Positions 1 through 7,546 of a stretch of 64,000 bases of DNA are shown piece by piece. Position numbers and translations under genes: made by a program. Under the pieces are notes generated by a model. It was not told the DNA's origin, did no database searches, and was given only the letters and a program-made list of their open reading frames with translations. The first letter of the stretch is position 1. The number at the start of each line of letters is the position of its first letter. Origin of the DNA: Nocardioides sp. WS12 (GTDB lineage: Bacteria; Actinomycetota; Actinomycetes; Propionibacteriales; Nocardioidaceae); NCBI RefSeq assembly GCF_014108865.1, contig NZ_CP053928.1, positions 2,728,001 to 2,792,000 on the forward strand, read 5' to 3'.

Positions 1-2
1 AG

Positions 3-263
3 GTCGAGCGACGCAACCGGTCCACTGGCGCCGACATGGGGCGATCGGAGGACCTTGTTGCCCAGGTCTACCCGCGCTGGCTGCGACACAGCGGCCATCT
101 TCCCGGCAGCCACTATGTGCTCCAGGACCCTCCGCCGACCGACCTCCGCGACGCTGACCTCGACCGGGCGATCAGGCGCATCGACGTACTGTCCGGCCAG
201 TGGCGTGCCGTCGACGTCGGCGGGTCGATGTCGGTTCAGTGGCCCTGGCCCGAGCGCGCCTGA
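3..263 (+). CDS. Unknown protein, 3' end only
   Basis: The frame is open from the first bases of the window to a TGA at 261-263, so this is the C-terminal 86 codons of a gene that starts upstream. An internal ATG lies at 36, but nothing shows it is the real start. The visible protein is charged, with no membrane segment or motif that I recognise; it ends in a Trp/Pro-rich tail. It lies 119 bases ahead of the flavohemoglobin gene and could be its upstream neighbour in a transcript. Function unknown. Confidence 0.45.
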   Translation, partial: VERRNRSTGADMGRSEDLVAQVYPRWLRHSGHLPGSHYVLQDPPPTDLRDADLDRAIRRIDVLSGQWRAVDVGGSMSVQWPWPERA

Positions 264-382
264 GGTGTTAGGGACCTTTGGCACTGCCGTGGCCCGACGG
301 CCGGTGTTCCAGTGGAGCGAGATGACGCCGTCCCTTGGAGATCGCGCATCCGTTCACGCTTCCCGACACCCCACGGAGTCCC

Positions 383-1603
383 ATGCTGTCCACCAAGTCC
401 GCCCAGGTCGTCAAGGCCACACTGCCTGTCATCGGTGCCGCCATCGGCGACATCACGCCGGTCTTCTACCAGCGAATGTTCGCCGCCCATCCTGAGCTCG
501 AGCGCGACCTGTTCAATCGGGGCAACCAGGCCCAGGGTGATCAACAGAGCGCGCTCGCGGGTGCGATTGCCGCCTACGCGACTCTCCTGGTGGCCGATGA
601 CGGACGCGACCCGCTCGACGTGCTGGGGCGTATCGCGCACAAACACGCCTCCCTCGGCATCACCGAGGACCAGTACCCGATCGTCCATGAACACCTCTTC
701 GCCGCCATCGTGGAGGTACTCGGCGACGCCGTCACCCCTGAGGTCGCCTCCGCCTGGGACGAGGTCTACTGGCACATGGCCGGCGCTCTGGTCACGATCG
801 AGAAGCGGTTGTACGCCGAGACGGGCGTGGCAGACGGTGCTGTCTGGCGCACGTTGGTTCTACGGAGTCGTCTTCAGGAGTCACCCGACACCGTGTCCTT
901 CGTCCTCGGCACGGCTGATGGCAGCGCGCTGCCGGAGTCCCGTCCGGGCCAGTACGTCTCGGTGCAGGTGGCCCTGCCCGACGGCGCCCGCCAGATCCGG
1001 CAGTACAGCCTCACCCACGCTCCGGAGGTGAGCGAATGGCGGATCTCGGTCAAGGCACTCCCCGCGCGGCCCGGTGACGATGCAACCACCCTGCCGGCTG
1101 GTGAGGTGTCCAACTTTCTGCACCGGGAGCTCTTCGAGGGCGACGAGATCTCGGTGTCGGCGCCCTTCGGTGACCTGGTCCTGCAGGACTCCGAGGATCC
1201 GTTGGTGCTGATCTCCGCCGGCATCGGTATCACTCCGATCATCGGGATCCTGCACTACCTGGCCGGCACCGGTTCGAAGCGCCGGGTGCTGGTCCTGCAT
1301 GCCGACCGTTCGCCGGCCCGGCACGCGCACCGCCAGGAGTTGAAGGAACTCGTGGCTGCGTTGCCGTCCGCCACACTGCACCGCTGGTACGAGGACCTCG
1401 GCGTACGGCCGCCCCGAGACGTCCTCAGCGCCGGTCGGGTCGACCTCGGACTGGTGGAGATTCCGGCAGACGCGCAGGTGTACCTGTGCGGTCCACTGCC
1501 CTTCATGGAGTCCGTACGCCGCACTCTGATCGAGCGGCACATTGCCGAAGCCGACATCCACTACGAGGTCTTCGGACCGGACAAGTGGCTGGCCTCGGCC
1601 TGA
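383..1603 (+). CDS. hmp: Flavohemoglobin (nitric oxide dioxygenase)
   Basis: A 406-residue protein of the usual length for flavohemoglobin, which oxidises NO to nitrate with O2 and NAD(P)H in the cytoplasm. Residues 1-140 are the globin domain, with Tyr29 in FYQRMF (B10), a Gln near residue 53 (E7) and the proximal His in HKHASL near residue 88. An FAD domain follows with RQYSLTHAP, then an NAD domain with GIGITP and CGPLPFM. The ATG at 383 gives the family N-terminus (MLSTKSAQVV); a TTG 48 bases upstream would add a proline-rich extension unlike the family. No clear NsrR-like operator is seen in 264-382. It converges on the YecM-like gene downstream. Confidence 0.95.
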   Translation: MLSTKSAQVVKATLPVIGAAIGDITPVFYQRMFAAHPELERDLFNRGNQAQGDQQSALAGAIAAYATLLVADDGRDPLDVLGRIAHKHASLGITEDQYPIVHEHLFAAIVEVLGDAVTPEVASAWDEVYWHMAGALVTIEKRLYAETGVADGAVWRTLVLRSRLQESPDTVSFVLGTADGSALPESRPGQYVSVQVALPDGARQIRQYSLTHAPEVSEWRISVKALPARPGDDATTLPAGEVSNFLHRELFEGDEISVSAPFGDLVLQDSEDPLVLISAGIGITPIIGILHYLAGTGSKRRVLVLHADRSPARHAHRQELKELVAALPSATLHRWYEDLGVRPPRDVLSAGRVDLGLVEIPADAQVYLCGPLPFMESVRRTLIERHIAEADIHYEVFGPDKWLASA

Positions 1604-1651
1604 ATCAGCGGCTGTGCTGCACGATCAGAACGGGCAGCGCCTTGGCGCGGC

Positions 1652-2248
1652 TCAGCGCGGCAGGGGGTTCGGTCCGGTCGCTGTCACCAGTCGCTGAGGA
1701 ACCCAGTCCTCGACATGACGAAAGCCTGGCTTGAACGGTCCGGCGTCCTGCTCGACCGATGCTCGCAGTGAGTGCCGGTAGAACTTCACGTGGGTGAAGT
1801 CCTCGAACAGGATGTAGACGGGGTCAGGGTTGCTGCTGGGGCCTTGGAACTGCTGCCCGGTCAGCACCGGCTTGTTGACCGCGATGAACTCGTCGAAGGA
1901 ATCTCCGACCACGACCCCGAGGTGTTCCAAGCCCATCTTGTACACCCGCTGGTGCACCGGAGGGATGAGCTCGATGAGCGAGACCTCCTTGCCATCGAGA
2001 ACCTCGAGTGGCTCGGCGAGAACCATCAAGGAGATCGGCCGGCCGTTCCAGACGTTCTCGCTGTTCATGACCGCAAGGTTCTCGAGCTGGCCACGCACTC
2101 GGAGGTAGTCGTCCCACTCGGCCACGCGGACGGCGAGGTGGCTGAGAGCACAAGAACTGATGTCGATGCCCCGGTCGAGCAAACCTCGCTCCTGCTTGGC
2201 TGCGAACCCTCGGTAATCTCCGATGATCGCGCCCACTGGATCGGCCAT
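1652..2248 (-). CDS. YecM-like VOC-superfamily protein
   Basis: A 198-residue protein resembling E. coli YecM. The block SENVWNGRPISLMVLAEPL, followed by an acidic IELIPP stretch and an LEHLGVVV strand, matches the YecM pattern of paired beta-alpha-beta-beta-beta modules (vicinal oxygen chelate fold). YecM-type proteins are presumed metal-binding; no reaction is established. The ATG at 2248 is preceded by a purine-rich GAAGGGGA site. It stands alone, convergent with the flavohemoglobin gene and divergent from the gene at 2445. Confidence 0.75.
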   Translation of the reverse strand: MADPVGAIIGDYRGFAAKQERGLLDRGIDISSCALSHLAVRVAEWDDYLRVRGQLENLAVMNSENVWNGRPISLMVLAEPLEVLDGKEVSLIELIPPVHQRVYKMGLEHLGVVVGDSFDEFIAVNKPVLTGQQFQGPSSNPDPVYILFEDFTHVKFYRHSLRASVEQDAGPFKPGFRHVEDWVPQRLVTATGPNPLPR

Positions 2249-2444
2249 GGCAGTCCCCTTCCTGCCGAAAGCCTAGACCGGCCGGCACATGATCCACTCG
2301 ACCGCGCTGCCGGGGATCCGGACGTCCCAGACGCGGCGGCATGACGCTGGCCCTTGGCTGTCGCCGGCTGAGTGCTGGCTCCACCTGATTGTGAGTGGCG
2401 AAAATAACCAGTCAGGAGTACCCTCTTGTCAAAGGAGAGCGATC

Positions 2445-3200
2445 ATGAGTACCAAGACGCATCACTTGACACCTGCTCCAATTGTCGAAAAATCTGATCT
2501 CGAGGGCGACGTGCCGACTCGTAGTAGGTATCGCACGCTCGTTTCCAAAGGCATCGTCTCGGCTGGTTGGCAGGTCCCATTGCGTACCGGACGCGGTCTC
2601 AGTGGATCCCGAAAATTTCACAGTGTTCTATCGACGCTCGCAGTAAAGGCGCTGAGTGCTGGAGACGAGTCGAGCGCGTCATACCTAGGTGCGGAAGCCC
2701 GGAGGCTCGAAGAGCTCTTTGGTGATGAGGTCGTCCAGTTCCTCGTCGACAGGCCAGCGGCCGACCTACCGCACGCCGCCTTCTATAGGCGCTTGGTGCA
2801 AGCAACGGACGACGCAATCGACCGGTGGCCCAATCGGGTCGACTTCTACTACGGGGCCGGAGTGATTCTGGCGATCACCGAAGATGACGTCCGCATCGAC
2901 GTAACTAACAAGAAGGGCGAAGAGGTCGAACTGGCGCTTCCCGCCGACCTGGCCCGTATCCAGGGACTAGATGTAGGAGGCAAAGTGTGGGTGCTTCGTA
3001 GTCTGACCGGCCGGCGAGCGACGGTGGAGATGATCGACGCGGTGGACATGGACTGGGTGGACGCGACGTCGCCGTCTGGCAGTGACTACCTGGAACGCGG
3101 CGCCGGCGGCACGAGTCTGCCGGCGGACGCGCTTGCAGCGCTGGCGCGCATTCCTAAGGGCGCAATACCGGTGGCAAAGATCAAGCGGCTTGCCGGTTGA
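2445..3200 (+). CDS. Unknown soluble protein coupled to a GNAT acetyltransferase
   Basis: The 251-residue product starts at the ATG at 2445, preceded by a strong AAAGGAGA ribosome site; the frame upstream lacks one. I do not recognise the family. Residues 1-60 are basic. Residues 125-215 are predicted beta-rich (VDFYYGAGVILAITEDDV, then KVWVLRSLTGRRATVEMIDAV), like a small barrel or SH3-like binding domain. The C-terminus ends in an IPVAKIKRLAG helix. The stop overlaps the TTG start of the acetyltransferase gene, so the two are probably translated together and may act together. Codon use is less GC-biased than in the core genes, which hints at transfer. Confidence 0.7.
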   Translation: MSTKTHHLTPAPIVEKSDLEGDVPTRSRYRTLVSKGIVSAGWQVPLRTGRGLSGSRKFHSVLSTLAVKALSAGDESSASYLGAEARRLEELFGDEVVQFLVDRPAADLPHAAFYRRLVQATDDAIDRWPNRVDFYYGAGVILAITEDDVRIDVTNKKGEEVELALPADLARIQGLDVGGKVWVLRSLTGRRATVEMIDAVDMDWVDATSPSGSDYLERGAGGTSLPADALAALARIPKGAIPVAKIKRLAG

Positions 3201-3703
3201 GGCTGGTTTGGCGCGAAGCGGCCAAGCAGGACCGCGATGCACTCCGCCGCTTCCAGTGCACGACGCCAGAACCGAAAGTGCCGGGCCGGCGGCCGAGCCC
3301 GCATCCAAAGCCCTGGGAGCTGGAAGTTCAGAAGGCGATCCACCTTCTTGCTCCGCCTGTGGCGGGCCTCGACGGAACTTGCCTGCTTGGCTTCGAGGAA
3401 GGCGGCGACCTGTCCGCGGTTTCGCTCTGGTGCCCGTTGGTCGACCTCCCCGGAGTCCACAAGATTCGCCTCATTGGCGTTTCGACGGCGCACCGCGGCC
3501 AAGGCAGCGTTGTGGCGCGCGATTGCTTGGAACGGACTCTTGCGTTGCTCGCTGCCGAGTCACCGGGTGGGCGCGTCATGGGGCTCATTGCGCAACCGAA
3601 CCTGCCGAGCCAGCGACTTGTTTCCTCTTTCGGATTCGTACCAATCGAACTTCCCGGGATTGATTCCACCCTCGGTGCATGGGCTGTCGACCTTCCCGAA
3701 TAG
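3197..3703 (+). CDS. GNAT-family N-acetyltransferase
   Basis: A 168-residue protein with a GNAT fold. The acetyl-CoA site is visible as IRLIGVSTAHRGQGSVVARDCLERTL (strand 4, then the R/Q-x-x-G-x-G/A-type loop RGQGSV and a helix). A later strand, VMGLIAQPN, and helix, SQRLVSSFGFVPI, are the usual motif B, where N-x-x-S-x-x-L/F-x-x-x-GF is typical. The start is the TTG at 3197, which overlaps the upstream TGA (TTGA), so translation is probably coupled. The substrate is unknown. GNAT toxins usually pair with small DUF1778-type antitoxins; the 251-residue partner here is not one, so a toxin role is not supported. Confidence 0.8.
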   Translation: MRLVWREAAKQDRDALRRFQCTTPEPKVPGRRPSPHPKPWELEVQKAIHLLAPPVAGLDGTCLLGFEEGGDLSAVSLWCPLVDLPGVHKIRLIGVSTAHRGQGSVVARDCLERTLALLAAESPGGRVMGLIAQPNLPSQRLVSSFGFVPIELPGIDSTLGAWAVDLPE

Positions 3704-3789
3704 CCGGCAATGACCCGCAACCGGAGTCATTTGGTCGTTCGCGGCTGAGCGACGCTCTCGGTCCGACGACAGCAGCGACGCCCGGCCCG

Positions 3790-4584
3790 TCAGGAGAGGC
3801 CGTCGAAGAGGTCTGTCAGCGCCGGCGTTTCGGCCTCGGGGGGCGGCCAGGCGATGACATGCCATTCGTACTTGATCCGCTTGTTCCACTGCTCCGGATT
3901 GTCTGGGTCATCGGACATGACGTGGTGCTGGCTCCGGTGCTCACGCAATCCGGCGCCGATGCGATCCGCGACGGTACGGCAGTCGATGGTGATCCCGATG
4001 CGCTCGTCGGGGACGCCGCGCAGGTGGTAGACCTCGGTCGGATCGAACGCGAAGAGCCCGAGTTCGCGGCGCCGCTCGTTCCAGCGGTCGACGACAGACT
4101 GCGGGACCGCCGTGTGCGCCAACCGTCGGAGCCCGAACTTCCCCCGGGCTTGCACCCGGAAGAACGCCGCGTCAGTCGCGGCGCCGATCGTCACGTGATC
4201 GGGGTGACCCGATATTCCGTCGGGTCCGAACGTGACAACGACAGACGGCTGCTCTTCGAGAAGGACCTGCTCGAGCGCCGCCACGACATCGTCCAACGGG
4301 ACCGAAGACACCCCGCCGTCCGGCAGGCCCAGCCACTCGTGCCGGTCCGGGACCCGGCCGAGAGCAGCCCATGCCGCCTCATCCTCGGCTTGGCGCACCG
4401 AGGCCAGCGTTTCGCGCGTAGCTGCAAAACCCTCCCGGATGTCGCCCAACTCGCCACGTGTCGCGTGGACCAGGACGAAGCGGAAGTCTGGCTCGTCTGC
4501 ATGGAGAGCGATGGTTCCGGCGATGGCGTGTGCGTCGTCGTCCGGGTGCGCGACTACACACACGAGGGTTCGGTTGCGAGGCAC
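3790..4584 (-). CDS. PIG-L family deacetylase
   Basis: A 264-residue zinc-dependent deacetylase of the PIG-L/MshB/Mca type. The metal site is visible as AHPDDDAHAIAG at residues 11-22 and the later SGHPDHVTIG, with the GPDG block in front. Family members remove acetyl groups from GlcNAc-inositol, mycothiol conjugates or other N-acyl sugars; the substrate here cannot be read from sequence. The GTG at 4584 is chosen because the family motif starts about 10 residues in; the open frame upstream is proline/arginine-rich and unlike the family. CATACT seven bases upstream could be a -10 for a leaderless mRNA. The gene is divergent from the one at 4716. Confidence 0.85.
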   Translation of the reverse strand: MPRNRTLVCVVAHPDDDAHAIAGTIALHADEPDFRFVLVHATRGELGDIREGFAATRETLASVRQAEDEAAWAALGRVPDRHEWLGLPDGGVSSVPLDDVVAALEQVLLEEQPSVVVTFGPDGISGHPDHVTIGAATDAAFFRVQARGKFGLRRLAHTAVPQSVVDRWNERRRELGLFAFDPTEVYHLRGVPDERIGITIDCRTVADRIGAGLREHRSQHHVMSDDPDNPEQWNKRIKYEWHVIAWPPPEAETPALTDLFDGLS

Positions 4585-4715
4585 GCTCGCCAGTATGAAT
4601 GAAGCTGCTGTGCCTGCCCGGCAGATACGCGGCGTATTGATGATGGTCCGGCAGGAGTCGGGCCGGTAGCGTTTCGGATGACTCGGCCGGCTCGCGCGTC
4701 CCGATGGGAAGTCAA

Positions 4716-5348
4716 ATGATCGTTGAAGATGTTGCCGGGAGTGCCCCGAACAGGGTCCCGGTCGAACACCGGTGGTTCGGGATGGATCGTCGTACGGCGC
4801 CCTTTGCGTGGGTGGTGATCGCGGTGTTCCTGGTCGCCACGGTCGTGGTGCCCCGGATCGACCATGCGATCTCCTGGGACGACCCGGCCAGGGCCGGTGA
4901 CCAGCTCCAGCTCGCCGACGGGCTGACGTTCGCACCGGCAACGGGCTGGAACGTGGAGAAAGGGTTCCGCACCGGTAGCGCCGCTGCCGTGAGCTACGGC
5001 GCCGCCGTACTCAACGACGACGGCGTCACCTTCTCCGTCCTGCCCGGAGCGTTCTCCGGCAGCCCGACGGAGCTGCTGAAGCAGATCGACAAGGTGACCA
5101 GCTCGACCGGCCACGACGACACCTTCAAGGTCTCCGGGGATCCGACGACGATCTCGACCGATGCCGGCGAGGTCGGGGTGCTCCAGACCTACAGCAGCGT
5201 CCTCGGGGACGGCATCATCGCGGCCTTCGTGATCGACGGGACCGGCCTGCAGGTCAAGGCCTATGGGCCGCCCGATCAGATGACCGCCGCGAGTGACGAG
5301 ATCCGGGCGATGATCGCCAGCATCTCCACGAAGGGTGGTGCAGCGTGA
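4716..5348 (+). CDS. Membrane-anchored protein, partner of PrsW protease
   Basis: About 210 residues with one transmembrane helix (FAWVVIAVFLVATVVV, near residues 28-43) after a short cytoplasmic N-terminus. The remainder is a soluble, beta-rich extracellular domain with no Cys and no known motif. Start: the ATG at 4716 follows GGGAAG; an ATG at 4704 in the same frame is possible. The stop overlaps the GTG of the PrsW gene (GTGA), so the two form an operon. By position it may be a substrate or regulator of that protease, which is inference only. Confidence 0.65.
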   Translation: MIVEDVAGSAPNRVPVEHRWFGMDRRTAPFAWVVIAVFLVATVVVPRIDHAISWDDPARAGDQLQLADGLTFAPATGWNVEKGFRTGSAAAVSYGAAVLNDDGVTFSVLPGAFSGSPTELLKQIDKVTSSTGHDDTFKVSGDPTTISTDAGEVGVLQTYSSVLGDGIIAAFVIDGTGLQVKAYGPPDQMTAASDEIRAMIASISTKGGAA

Positions 5349-6517
5349 GCACCGACGCCGCCACCCGACAGCGCGAAGCGCTCGAGACCTCCGGCTGGGG
5401 CGAGAAGTTCCAACTCGTCCAACCGCGCAACCTCAACTTCTGGGTCTACCTCGCCCTGACTGGAGTCGGGCTGTTCCAGGCCTGGTCGTTCTTCGGCCCC
5501 TCGGTCGGGTTCTACGCCGACGCCTTCGCCGTCGGCGCCGTCCTGTGCACCGCATGCGGTGCAGCATGGTGGCTCTGGCTACGACACATCGACCGGTGGG
5601 AACGGCAACCCGCCGGCCTGGTGACCGCCGCACTCGTCTGGGGTGCCGTCGCCTCGACGTTCGGGTTCGCCATGACGGTCAACACCGCGATGCTGAGCAT
5701 CTACGCGAAGCTCTTCGGTCAGGACTGGGCGGCCAATTGGGCGGCCGGCCTGACCGCGCCCTTCACTGAGGAGTCCGCAAAGCTCTGCGGTTTCCTCCTC
5801 CTGATGGGCCTGGCGCCGCGCCTGGTGCGCACCGCCAACGACGGCCTCGTGATCGGCGCCTTCATCGGTCTCGGGTTCGCCACGTTCGAGAACTTTCTCT
5901 ACGCCGCCAACTCGACCGCCAACGCCTTCGGCACCGACCCCGTTGGCAACGCTGCCCGGATCTCCGCCACCCGGATCGGCGTCAGCTTCGTCTCCCATCC
6001 GTTCTTCAGTGCCCTCGTGTGCTGCGGCGTGATCTACCTGATCGGCACGACTGCGCAGCCTCGCCGGCGAGCATTCGGAGCAGGCCTCGTCCTCCTCGGC
6101 ATGTTCTTCCACTTCACCTGGGACGACGCGGCCGGCCTCGGCGGTGGGAACGGTGCCGTGCTCATCCTGGTGATGGCGGCATCCGCCATCCTCGGCCTCA
6201 GCACTCTCCGGTACGCGTTCCGGCAGGCCGCACCCTGTGAGCACCAGTTCGTCCGCGACATCCTCGCCCCCGAGGTCGCGGCCGGAGTCATCAACGACAA
6301 CGAACTCGACAGCATCCTCGACAAGGCTGCCCGCAAGGCGTACCGGAAGTCCTCGCCCCATCGGAAGGCGAAGCGAGCGCACAAGCACCTGAGGCGCGCC
6401 ATCCTCGACCTGGCCCACGAAATCGGAGCCTCGCGGGGCGCCGACACCGACGATGTTGCGCGTGCGCGCGCGGAGGTCACCCGACTGCGGGCCTCCGCTG
6501 CAGGCGCATCCTCCTGA
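5345..6517 (+). CDS. PrsW-family intramembrane metalloprotease
   Basis: A 390-residue polytopic membrane protein with about eight hydrophobic segments between residues 30 and 290 and a basic cytoplasmic tail. The PrsW/CPBP-like catalytic motifs are all present in order: PFTEESAK (EExxK), ATFENFLYA (FE), SHPFFSAL (His) and FFHFTWDD (HxxxD). The best known member, Bacillus PrsW, starts degradation of an anti-sigma factor; here no anti-sigma gene is nearby. The C-terminal 110 residues (PHRKAKRAHKHLRRA) are charged and probably cytoplasmic. Starts at a GTG overlapping the upstream stop by four bases. Confidence 0.85.
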   Translation: MSTDAATRQREALETSGWGEKFQLVQPRNLNFWVYLALTGVGLFQAWSFFGPSVGFYADAFAVGAVLCTACGAAWWLWLRHIDRWERQPAGLVTAALVWGAVASTFGFAMTVNTAMLSIYAKLFGQDWAANWAAGLTAPFTEESAKLCGFLLLMGLAPRLVRTANDGLVIGAFIGLGFATFENFLYAANSTANAFGTDPVGNAARISATRIGVSFVSHPFFSALVCCGVIYLIGTTAQPRRRAFGAGLVLLGMFFHFTWDDAAGLGGGNGAVLILVMAASAILGLSTLRYAFRQAAPCEHQFVRDILAPEVAAGVINDNELDSILDKAARKAYRKSSPHRKAKRAHKHLRRAILDLAHEIGASRGADTDDVARARAEVTRLRASAAGASS

Positions 6518-6572
6518 CAGGTCGCGGTGGTCAGCGGCGCGCAGGATCCCCACAGTTCACGCAGAGAGCGCG

Positions 6573-7418
6573 TCAGCACCGGTCGAGCAGTGGTCGGATG
6601 GCGTCGGCTGTGGTCCGAGTTACCCCGGTAGGTAGGCCGGGTCGCGAGCAGACGTAGAGACGGATCGGTCGGGGCGCGGGCAGGTCGTCACGACGGACCA
6701 GGCCGGCGGGGGTCTGGCCGAGGGTGGCCATGAGGGCGACGCCGACGCCCGCGCCGACGGCCGCCTGGACGCCGGCGAGCTGCGTCGCCTCAGACCCGAT
6801 GATCGCGGGCACGCCATGGTCAGCGAGTGTCTCGAGGGCGCGGCTGCGCAGGGCGCAGGGGCTGTCGAAGGCCACCACGGGCAGCGGGTGCGGTGCGGCG
6901 GGTGGGGTCCACGTGGGGGAGGAGTACCACGCGAGCTCGAGGTCTCCGACGGGCAGCGCGTGCGGGTCGTTCGCGTTGAGCATCAGGGCGAGGTCGATCG
7001 ATCCGGCGGCCAGTCCCTCGCGGAGCCGGTTGCCGCGGTCGATGCGGAACCGGAAGCCGAAGGCGCCCTTCTCCTCGAGCGCGGCGGCGAGCGAGGGGAG
7101 GAGTTGGGCGGCGGCGTGCTCGGTCGAGCCGATGGTCACCTGCTCTGTCCGTTCGACCGAGAACGCGCGCAGCGTGTCGTCGTGAGCGGCGAGGATCTGG
7201 CGGGCGTGGCCAACGAGCTGCTCGCCGCTGGCGGTGAACCGGGAACCGCGACCGTTCTTCTCGACGAGCCGGGTGCCGACGACGGCCTCGAGGCGTCGTA
7301 CGTGCTGGCTCACGGCGCCCTGGCTGAGGTGCAGGTGGGTGGCTGCGCGCTGGAATCCGCCGCAGTCGGCAATGGCGACGAGGCTGCGCAGCGGCCCAAT
7401 GTCAAGCAACTTGGTCAT
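6573..7418 (-). CDS. LysR-type transcriptional regulator of the organosulfur-like operon
   Basis: 281 residues. The N-terminal winged helix-turn-helix (residues 5-62) contains GGFQRAATHLHLSQGAVSQHVRRLE, the LysR signature. The remainder is a periplasmic-binding-protein-like effector domain. The ATG at 7418 is chosen over 7445 because the TACTCT hexamer lies exactly six bases before it (a leaderless arrangement), and the longer form would run into the palindrome at 7440. It is divergent from the 7547-19344 operon and is its likely regulator; LysR proteins usually bind the shared intergenic region and repress their own gene. Confidence 0.9.
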   Translation of the reverse strand: MTKLLDIGPLRSLVAIADCGGFQRAATHLHLSQGAVSQHVRRLEAVVGTRLVEKNGRGSRFTASGEQLVGHARQILAAHDDTLRAFSVERTEQVTIGSTEHAAAQLLPSLAAALEEKGAFGFRFRIDRGNRLREGLAAGSIDLALMLNANDPHALPVGDLELAWYSSPTWTPPAAPHPLPVVAFDSPCALRSRALETLADHGVPAIIGSEATQLAGVQAAVGAGVGVALMATLGQTPAGLVRRDDLPAPRPIRLYVCSRPGLPTGVTRTTADAIRPLLDRC

Positions 7419-7424
7419 AGAACA

Positions 7425-7430
7425 AGAGTA
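7425..7430 (-). promoter_or_regulatory. -10 hexamer of the LysR gene
   Basis: TACTCT on the minus strand, six bases before the ATG at 7418, which would make transcription start at the A of the ATG. Confidence 0.6.
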
Positions 7431-7439
7431 ACCGTGTTT

Positions 7440-7456
7440 GATCACGGCGCGTGATC
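7440..7456. promoter_or_regulatory. Palindromic operator, probable LysR site
   Basis: A perfect 17-base palindrome, GATCACG-GCG-CGTGATC, with seven-base arms. It lies between the divergent LysR gene and the operon, 21 bases upstream of the putative -35 of the operon and next to the -10 of lysR. This is where a LysR protein would control both directions. A related half (GGATCATGA) follows at 7461-7469. Confidence 0.65.
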
Positions 7457-7477
7457 GGTTCGGATCATGAACCCTCC

Positions 7478-7507
7478 TTGGACCCGTCCCTCAAACTCCA
7501 GTAGTTT
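7478..7507 (+). promoter_or_regulatory. Promoter of the 7547-19344 operon
   Basis: TTGGAC at 7478-7483 and TAGTTT at 7502-7507, separated by 18 bases, fit an actinobacterial housekeeping promoter. The predicted leader is about 33 bases and contains the GAGGGAG ribosome site of the first gene. The region is unusually A/T-rich for this window. Confidence 0.55.
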
Positions 7508-7546
7508 AATAGACAAACATCAACTCAACCGAGGGAGCAGGCCGAC

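Noticed and set aside
3197..3703. GNAT toxin of a DUF1778-type toxin-antitoxin pair
   Set aside because: The partner is a 251-residue protein with no ribbon-helix-helix antitoxin features.
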